The position numbers and the translations under genes are program-made. The notes below the pieces were generated by a model. That model had not been told where the DNA came from. It did no database searches and was given only the letters and a program-made list of their open reading frames with translations. Source: Manihot esculenta (lineage: Eukaryota > Streptophyta > Magnoliopsida > Malpighiales > Euphorbiaceae). From it: a stretch of 64,000 nucleotides of DNA. The stretch covers positions 19,872,000 to 19,935,999 of the forward strand of contig NC_035164.2 of NCBI RefSeq assembly GCF_001659605.2, read 5' to 3'. Every line of letters starts with the position of its first letter. Position 1 is the stretch's first letter. Shown piece by piece: positions 56,377-64,000 of the stretch.

Positions 56377-58171
56377 TGATAGAGCATATTTTAATCGATT
56401 TTATCATTATGTTCTTGATGTTTATTTACATCTTTTCTGCCTAAATTTGTGGTTTTAATCATGCTTTGCAGATATTAGGTGTAAAGAGACAATCTAGAGA
56501 AAATGTCCTTAAAACTGCCAAAAAGTGTCAAATATGGAAAGTGCCAAAAAAGGAAAGTTTTCAAATAAGGAAAGTTTTTAGAAAAGGAAAGTTTTCAAAT
56601 AAGGAAAGTGCAAAAGCAAAAGCAAATAAGGAAAGCTCAGTCAGAAGATTATTTGAAAGTGAAAATGCAGATCTTTCTTTCCTTATTCATTGATGTGCAC
56701 ACACTGCAGAAGTCATATCTTCCTATTTAGGCAGCAAGATTTCATGAAGACGCACTTGCCTCTTCTGTGTTCAGCATTCAAAATTCAAACGAAGGCTCCA
56801 CCTAAAAAGGAAAGAATGGACAGATTCACTTTCCCTTCTGCACATGCATGCCGCGCGCCCATCTTCCCTCTGAAGAGCATCCGCGCGCCTCCTTCCTTCT
56901 AAAACCCTTGCAACGCGATTCCTTCCTTTCCAGACACAACTTGGGCAGCAAGTACCTTTTGGGCAGCATCTTGAAGACACTTGGGCAGGAAGTAAAGTCT
57001 TGGACAGCACACTATTTCCTTTTGAAGCCTTGCCGCGCGCACACCTTCCTTCTGAAGAGCATACCGCACGCCTCTTTCCTTCTGAATAATTTGCAATGCG
57101 ATACTTTCCTTTTTAGACACGACTTGGGCAGGAAGTACCTCTAGGGCAGCAAGGTCAGCCTCTAATCCTATTTAAGAAGCTCGTCACCAAGCCGAGAATA
57201 CCTTTTGATCATCTTCTCCACGCCTCACCTTCAGATTGCAAGACAAGGCCTTCGGCCACACCATCTTCTTCTTCTACCTTTCTTCTTTTCTTTTATTTTT
57301 GGTTTTGGTTCAGCCATGAGTGGCTGAAACCTTTTTATCTAGTTGAAGATTGGTTGAAACTAAGGTTGTTTAATGGATTGTGAGATCTAAACATAAACTG
57401 TTTGTCTTTAGTTTGTTCAATATTCATACAATTTGGTGCTTGAATCTATTATTACTTTGTTGTTTTGATCAAATTGGCCAGTTGATTCTTGATTGCAAGG
57501 TAATTAATTGTTAGTTTGGATAATTTTAAGTCTGTAATTGCTTGAATTGTTCAAATATAAGAACACTTGGTGTAACAACTAAGAAATTGTATGATCTAGC
57601 AACATCTTATGCGTTTGAGTAGCTAGGATTGGATCTCTCTTTTTCTTCATGCAATTAACAACTGTTCTGATGCATAAGGCCCAAGGACGTTCCTTGGCAA
57701 TTTGTTAATTAATAATTAATTAGAGGACGGTCCCTAATTGATTTAATCATAAGGAGAGACATGGTGATGAGAAGCATTTTCCATCTCCATAACTAATCTA
57801 TTGAATCAATATAAGGAACATAAGTTTCAATGATTAATCCAAACAACCAAAGTGGATCCATCTCTTCAACTAGACTTTTCTCATATTGATTTCTCTTTTA
57901 TTTTAATTATCTGCTCATTTAATTGCTTTCAGTTGTTTGCTAATCAAATCAATCTCAAACCCCCCCCATTTTACTTTTACTGCAATTTATTTTATTCTGC
58001 TTTCAGTTGCATGCTTTCAGTTTCTCATCCGGTTAAGTTTCTCTGTCTTGCTGAGAAAAATAGATAAGTTTTCAATTCTCTGTGGATACGATCCTTCACC
58101 ACTATCTACAGTATTATTATTGTTGATCATCGGAAAGGTTATTTTTCACCGGCTTCGACAATCGCAAGTCA
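56377..58171 (+). repeat. 5' LTR of element F (1795 bp)
   Basis: It starts TGATAGAGCAT and ends CGCAAGTCA, with the same layout and nearly the same length as the C LTR. It has no TTCGG palindromes. Instead a CpG-rich block (GCCGCGCGC, CTGAAGAGCAT) is tandemly duplicated with a period of about 182 bp (anchors 56850 and 57032). A TATA-like CCTATTTAAGAAG lies near 57168. The other end of F is not in the window. Confidence 0.9.
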
Positions 58172-58176
58172 AAAAT

Positions 58177-58194
58177 TGGCAGTGTTGCCGGGGA
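58177..58194 (+). other. Degenerate primer binding site of element F
   Basis: TGGCAGTGTTGCCGGGGA differs at a few bases from the intact tRNA-Asp type site of C and lies five bases after the LTR. Confidence 0.82.
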
Positions 58195-58222
58195 GTTGAT
58201 TTAACTAATCTGTTTTTCTTTC

Positions 58223-59765
58223 ATGAACAGATCTGAACATAGGGACACTCTGCCTTACGATCCAGAAATTGAATGCACCATCAGGAGACTAGGAAAGCAA
58301 GCAATTCGGCCTGAAGAGCCATCTGAAGCCGAACTTGCGCCTGAAGAGCCATCTTGTGCAGAGCCTTCACCTGAAACCACTCCATCGCACCACCAAGCTC
58401 CTGAAATGGCAGAAAACGTGGCACAACCTGCTGTCCACAATGAACATGCTGTCCATGAAGAAATTATGCATCAAAATCCAGTCATGAGAGCACCTATGCC
58501 AAGAGAAAGTACCATGAGAGAGTTGGCAACACCTATAGGTGATCAAGTACTTCTTTGCATCACCTATCCACCTCTGACAGTTCCCTTTGAACTGAAAATA
58601 GGTTTGATTCATCTTCTGCGTAAATTTAGAGGTCTTAGGAATGAAAATCCACACAAGCATTTAAAGGAATTTAACATTGTTTGTTCAACCATGAGGCCGC
58701 AAGGCATAACTGAAGACTATGTTAAGTTAAGAGCTTTTCCTTTTTCACTTGATGATTATGCTAAAGATTGGTTGTTTTATTTGCCACCTGGATCTATTAC
58801 TTCTTGGGATGACATGGTAGTAGCTTTTCTGAATAAATACTTCCCAACTTCTAAAGCCATTTGCATAAGAAGAGAGATCAGTAGCATAAGACAAAAGCCA
58901 TCTGAGGATTTATATGATTATTGAGAAAGGTTTAAAAGATTGTGTACATGTTGTCCTCAACATGATATTTCTGATAAGGCACTCATAGAATTCTTCTATG
59001 GAGGATTTCTTTCATTAGAAAAGAGATTCATTGATGTAGCCTGTGGAGGATCCATCGCAGACAAGACACCTAAGGAGATGAGAGAGTTGATCTCAACCCT
59101 TGCAGCCTCATCTAAGCAATATGGAGAAGAAAGCAACTGCAGAAAGGAGTCAATGAGGTAAGTTCACCTTCTAGTTCTGAACTGACATCTTTTATGAAAG
59201 ATTTTACTATAGGACTGTTCAACAGGTTCAAGCATCCCAGCCACCTAGGCCATGTGGGATCTGTGCATATGTAGGACATCCAACTGATCAGTGTCCTACT
59301 CTTCAAAAAGACAACCAGCAAGTGAATTCCATTGGAGGATACAACAACAAGGTAAGACATGATCCATTTTCTAATACTTACAACCTAAGATGGAGAGACC
59401 ACCCCAATTTCAGCTACGGGAGAGCTAACAACTATCAGAGCTACCAAAGAAGTCAAGCACAACCAGCACCTCCAAGTTCCAATAATACTCTTGATGAGGT
59501 AGTGAAGACTTTGCAAAGCCTCCAACAACAAGTGGGAAAAATGGCCACCTCCATAAGCAAGCTGGAATCCCATGGTAAGCTCCCTTCCCAAACTGAAACT
59601 AATCCTAGACAGAATGTGAGTGCCATTACATTGAGAAGTGGGAAAGAGCTTCAAGATGCCAGATTTGAGGAAGAAAAGCAAGTTGCACAAGAGCCTGCGC
59701 AAACTGAAACCACCCCTGCACAAACTGAAACCATTCGTGTGCACCACCTCCATGAGCCGGCCAGC
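58223..59765 (+). pseudogene. Element F gag
   Basis: It starts MNRSEHRDTLPYDPEIE and aligns along its length with the C ORF: the gag domain ([42 protein letters not shown]), then the CCHC knuckle [13 protein letters not shown] near 59260. A TGA at 58922-58924 replaces Trp (TGG in C). At least two frameshifts fall between about 59140 and 59230. The N-terminal part carries repeats of CCTGAAGAGCC where C has TTCGG palindromes. Not functional. Confidence 0.9.
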
Positions 59766-60718
59766 TGAGCTCCATCTGACACCACCCCTGCGCAGAAGGC
59801 TGATCATCAGGTACGTTTTCAGATTCCACCTCCTTTTCCAAAGAGATTTGAAAGAACACAAAAAGAAAAAGAAGAAAAGGAGATCCTTGAGACTTTCAGG
59901 AAAGTGGAAATCAACATACCTCTGCTAGATGTTGTTAAGTAGATTCCCAGGTACGCAAAATTTCTGAAAGAACTTTGTACCAATAGAAGAAAGCTTGCTG
60001 AGAGAGAGAAAGTAAGTGTAGGTGAAGTAGTTACTACTGTTATTAAAAGAGAACTCCCAACTAAATGTAAAGATAAAGGCATGTTTGCGATTTCTTGTAA
60101 GATTGGGAATGTTGGAATTAAGAAAGCTACGTGTGATCTTAGTGCATCCATAAATATTATGCCTCTTTCCATCTATAATTCTTTGAATGCAAGTGTACTG
60201 AAAGACGCAAGAGTTGTGATTCAATTAGCTGTTAGATCTATGGTTTACCCCGTAGGAGTTCTAGAAGATGTTTTAGTTAAAGTAGATGAACTTGTCTTTC
60301 CTGCAGACTTTTATGTGATTGATACTAAGGAAGACGGTTGCAACACTAGTTCTGACATCCTTCTTGGACGTCCTTTCTTGATTACTGCTAGGACTAAGAT
60401 TGATGTGCATGATGGTACATTGACTATGGAGTTTGAAGGGGAAGTAATTAAATTTAATGTCTATGATGCTATGAAATATCCACATGATATGTCCCCTATT
60501 TATGGTCTTGATATTGTTGACTGCTTGAGCCAGGAGATTTTTTATAACAATCAAGATGATATTCTGAACAATGATTTTTGCAGGGATGCTGACCAGGTAC
60601 AGATAGAGAGTCAGAAAGAGCCAAAACTAAATGAAACAGTCTGCAGCATCCAACAGGTGAACTGCAGACAACCACAGGAAGTACAGAAACCAGTTGCACC
60701 ACTTCAGAATGGTACGTA
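59766..60718 (+). pseudogene. Element F protease
   Basis: From [15 protein letters not shown] to the linker (NETVCSIQQ). A TAG at 59940-59942 replaces CAG of C. The active-site motif reads DLSAS instead of DLGAS, losing the invariant Gly. A long open stretch (60081-60718) follows with ILLGRPFL and GLDI. It ends in a frame-broken linker containing a perfect 23-bp palindrome (60741-60763). Confidence 0.88.
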
Positions 60719-60740
60719 GACCATTCTTACGCAGGAAGAG

Positions 60741-60763
60741 GCGCCTGAAAGCCTTTCAGGCGC
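60741..60763. repeat. 23-bp palindrome in the element F protease-RT linker
   Basis: GCGCCTGAAAG, one base, then CTTTCAGGCGC. Further CCTTTCAG copies follow at about 60766 and 60797. This is the position where C carries its TTCGG palindromes. Confidence 0.85.
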
Positions 60764-60894
60764 GTCCTTTCAGCCTCCAATGCAGAACAGCCCTCCCTTT
60801 CAGTCAGGTCCTGCGTAGAAGGATGTTCCTGAATCCAGTTCTGCAAGACAGTCAACACAGACATATCCTTGCTCGCCTAAACCACAGACTGCAG

Positions 60895-61505
60895 ATCAGA
60901 AAATTTCAAAATCAGATCTGAAGCCTATTCCAGGCCATCTAAAATACATGTACTTGGGAGCTGATAAGACACTACCAGTAATAGTATCCAATGAATTGAG
61001 CCAACATGAAGAAGTAAGCCTCCTGAGAGTACTGCAGAAACACAAAGGAGCCATAGGATAGACCATAGATGACATAAAAGGTATTTTTCCTTCCACATGC
61101 ATGCATAGAATACACATGGAAGAGGAATGCAAACCAGTCAGAGATGCTCAAAGAAGATTGAATCCACCTATGGTGGAGGTAGTAAAGAAAGAAATAGTCA
61201 AGCTCCTTGACACAGGTATCATCTACCCAATCTCTGATAGCAAATGGGTGAGTCCTGTGCATGTAGTCCCAAAGAAAACTGGGATCACCATTGTCCCAAA
61301 TGCTGAAGGAGAACTTGTTCCCACCATAATTCAGAATGGGTGGAGAGTGTACATGGACTATAGGAAGCTAAATGCAGCCACAAGAAAAGACCACTTCCCA
61401 TTTCCTTTCATTGATCATATGCTAGAAAGGCTTGCAGGTAAGTCTCATTACTGTTGTCTTGACGGTTATTCATGTTTTTATCAGATTCCAGTTGCTCCAG
61501 AGGAC
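60895..61505 (+). pseudogene. Element F reverse transcriptase, N-terminal fragment
   Basis: It begins with the pre-RT segment LKPIPGHLKYMYLG, then the RT palm start (NPPMVEVVKKEIVKLLDTGIIYP, WVSPVHVVPKKTG, DYRKLNAATRKDHFP, DGYSCFYQI). A TAG at 61059-61061 replaces a Trp expected from the family. Coding ends at PED, where the LTR of element G begins, so the catalytic YxDD-type motif is not present. This is the region that element C lacks altogether. Confidence 0.9.
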
Positions 61506-63361
61506 CGACTTGCGGTTGTCGAAGCCGGTCAAAAATAACCTCTCTGGTTATCAACAATTTACAACTGCAGATAGTGGTGAAATGATCGAATCCACAGGGA
61601 ATTGAGAACTTACCTATTTTTCTTATCAAGACCAATAAAATAAACTGAAACAAAAATAAATTGAAAAAGGAGAAAACTGAAAACGAGATAAACTAAAAGC
61701 GAGATAAACTAAAATCAGAATAAACTGAAAGCGAGATAAACTGAAACGAGATAAAACTGAGAACGATATAAACTGAAAGCGGAATAAAAATAAATTGCAG
61801 TAAAAGTAAAATGAGGGGTTTGAGATTGATTTGATTAACAAACTACTGAAAGCAATTAAAATAAGCGAATAATAGAATAAAAGAGAAATAAATAATAAGA
61901 AAGCTCTAGTAGAAGAATTGAATCCACTTCAGTTGTTGGGATTGATCATTGACACTTAGTTTCTTTTGATTGATTCAATAGATTAGTTATGGAGATGGAC
62001 GACGCTTCTCACCACCATGTCTCTCCTTATGATTAAACCAATTAGGAAACGTCCTCTAATTAATTACTAATTAACAAATTGCCAAGGAACGTCCTTGGGC
62101 CTTAGGCATCAAACAATTGTCGATTGCATGAAGAAAGAGAGAGATCCAATCCTAACTACTCAAACGCATGAGATGTTGCTAGATCATACAATTTCCTTGG
62201 TTTTTACACCAAATGTTCTTATGTTTGAATAATCCAAGCAATTACGGACTTAAATCACCCAAACTAACATATTATTACCTTGCAATCAAGAATCAATTGG
62301 CCATATTGATCCAAACAACAAAGCAACAATGGAATTAAGCATGAGATTGTATGAATATTGAATAACAAAAGATAAACAATGTTTGATCAAGTCTCCCAAT
62401 CCATAAAACAACTAAAGCATCACCTAATCTTCAACTAGAATAAAAGATTTCAGCCTCTCATGGCTGAAACAAAAACCAAAAATAAAAGAAAAGAAGAAAG
62501 GTAGAAGAAGAGATGTGAATCCCATAGATGCCTCCAAGGGGGTTTGAAAAAGCATGGAGAGGCTCCTTATGTGTCTTTTTATACTTGAAAAGTGTTGCCC
62601 TAGATGATACTTGCTTCCTAATTAGTGAAGAGGCTGCCCAAGGTGTCAAGAGGCTGCCCAAAAGACTTCAAGAGGCTGCCCAATATGCCCTTGGTCCAAG
62701 ATGTGCCATCCATGCACATGTGAGAAGGGAAAAACGTGGGGCATGTGTTCAAGTGCAAGGAGTGGCGCCTTTGGTCTATGCTTGCTGCCCAAGTGTCTTC
62801 AAGATGCTGCCCAAGGTGCCCAAGACTTGCCTTCACACTCTCCTTGCCTCCCATGCACTAATAAGGAAGGTGGAGCCTCCTTTGCAATTTGAATTTTGAA
62901 TGTTCAAGGCATGAGGTGGCAAGCATGTGATCTTTGGATTTAGCTTCCTTAATAAGCTAGATTTTGAAATTCAAAATTTGAATATGAATCTTGAAGATTT
63001 GAATTTCAAAATACTTTCCTTATTTGGCTCTTCATTTATGGCAACTTGAGACTTGGCTTCTTGAATAAGGAAAAGGCTACTTGGAGATTTGAAATTTGAA
63101 TTTCAAATTGCTTTGGCTGAATGTTCTTTCCTTCTTTGCCACTTTCCTTATTTAGAACTTTCCTTATTTATCTTCACTTGATTCAAACTTGGCAGGCTTG
63201 CTCTCCTTTGCTCCATTTAAGGCAGTTTTAAGGGTATTTTCTCCAAAATGTTCTTTTTCACCATTTTCTGCAAAATAATATCAAGAGCACTAAATTAAGC
63301 AGAAATCATTAAATAATAATCAATAATATCAAGATAAAATGGACTAAAATATGTTCTATCA
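61506..63361 (-). repeat. 3' LTR of element G (about 1856 bp)
   Basis: It begins near CGACTTGCGGTTGTCGAAGCC; the first base may be C for T, so the edge could also be 61511. It ends TTCTATCA followed by the PPT (AATACCCCCACACTT, 63362-63376). The family is that of C, F and 51946-53771. It has no TTCGG palindromes. Repeated CAAGAGGCTGCCCA (about 62630-62690) and a GATAAACTGAAA array (about 61680-61770) are present. Confidence 0.88.
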
Positions 63362-64000
63362 AATACCCCCACACTTAGTCTTTTGCTTGTCCTCAAGCAA
63401 ATAAACATAGTCCAACAAGCTCTCTTTGCTCTAGATCCTTTGTGTCCACTTAAGCTCTTACTCTTGACCCCTGTTTTGAATCATTGCAGTGAAGAATATA
63501 TGCATCAAGGTTACTCACCTTCTTTCCTTGTTTTCCTCTACTTACCATAGCTAGGATTTGTTTTCCTCAAGAGAGACATTGCACATGCACATAGTCCTGT
63601 TCAATTAAAACTTTTTCTAGCTTTCAGAGTGATTTGCCCTTTACCTGAAATACTTTATTCAGCTTTTTGCACATTTAATCTTACTTGAACAAGTCACCAA
63701 CCTTTTTACGTGAAAGTACATATTGGTAATACCCACCTCCAGTTACTCAGTTGGTCACCTATTCAAGTGGCTACTAGCTCTGTTCATAGTCAATGACCAT
63801 TGGAACAGTTTTCAATTTGTTCTTTGAAGTTTCTTTTGCCATTGCCGAATTGCATTCTCTTCAACAGATTTGGGCAAATCAACACCAATTGCTAAATCAA
63901 GTCACATTAAGTTCATTCACACAATTTTCAATTCATTCTCTCTAATGAGGGTCATCAATATATTTTTCACCATGGCAAGCTCAAAGATTCAATTCAAAAG
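63362..64000 (-). other. Element G polypurine tract and 3' non-coding region
   Basis: Homologous to 10515-11130 of element C, for example CTTTTGCTTGTCCTCAAGCA and AGTTGGTCACCTAT. No coding sequence is seen; the pol genes of G would lie beyond the window. Confidence 0.75.

Overview
This window is plant (dicot-type) heterochromatin-like DNA made almost entirely of nested LTR retrotransposons. I see no host gene, rRNA, tRNA or CRISPR array. The evidence is Ty3/gypsy and Ty1/copia polyproteins, LTRs with TG...CA ends, 5-bp target-site duplications (TSDs), tRNA-type primer binding sites (PBS) and polypurine tracts (PPT). The species cannot be fixed from sequence alone.

Layout. (1) Positions 1-6971 hold element A, a + strand chromovirus (Ty3/gypsy with a chromodomain, Tekay/Del-like). 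Its 5' end is outside the window, its 3' LTR is at 4766-6971, and its RT is split by a 907-bp insertion at 1652-2558. (2) Positions 6972-8716 plus 17448-20626 hold element B, a minus-strand relative of A. A truncates it on the left, and a complete 8.7-kb element C (8717-17447, TSD TGCAT) splits its gag. C is an OTA/Athila-like element with near-identical LTRs and one intact gag-protease-integrase ORF that lacks reverse transcriptase and RNase H. (3) Positions 20627-29350 hold element D, a minus-strand chromovirus with many stops and a deletion in pol. B sits in its 3' LTR. (4) Positions 29351-30642 hold a copia-type LTR remnant and a decayed coiled-coil ORF. (5) Positions 30643-40887 hold element E, a complete young minus-strand chromovirus (TSD AAAGA) with a 513-bp mosaic insertion (34015-34527, TSD ATATT). 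(6) Positions 40888-46238 hold an old minus-strand Tat-lineage pol fragment between two arrays of a 69-bp tandem repeat, plus an 811-bp mosaic solo-LTR-like unit (TSD TGTAG). (7) Positions 46239-56376 hold old LTRs, copia remnants, AT-rich sequence, a 3.2-kb composite (TSD TAATT) and, nested in it, a solo LTR with a triplicated tail (TSD CACCT). (8) Positions 56377-61505 hold element F, a + strand relative of C that still has the start of RT. The 3' LTR of another minus-strand element, G (61506-64000 and beyond), interrupts it.

Most notable: an interrupted palindrome, TTCGG-N3-CCGAA, occurs about sixty times. It sits in the LTRs of the chromoviruses, in the LTRs and the coding region of the unrelated element C, and in decayed form in a probable copia LTR. 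Its shared spacers (containing TTTCGTCTCTGGAG) indicate that a promoter-side module has moved between retrotransposon lineages. Together with the two TSD-flanked units that join a chromovirus LTR end to a foreign U3, and the RT-less but recently mobile element C, the window shows modular exchange of LTR parts and probable trans-mobilisation.
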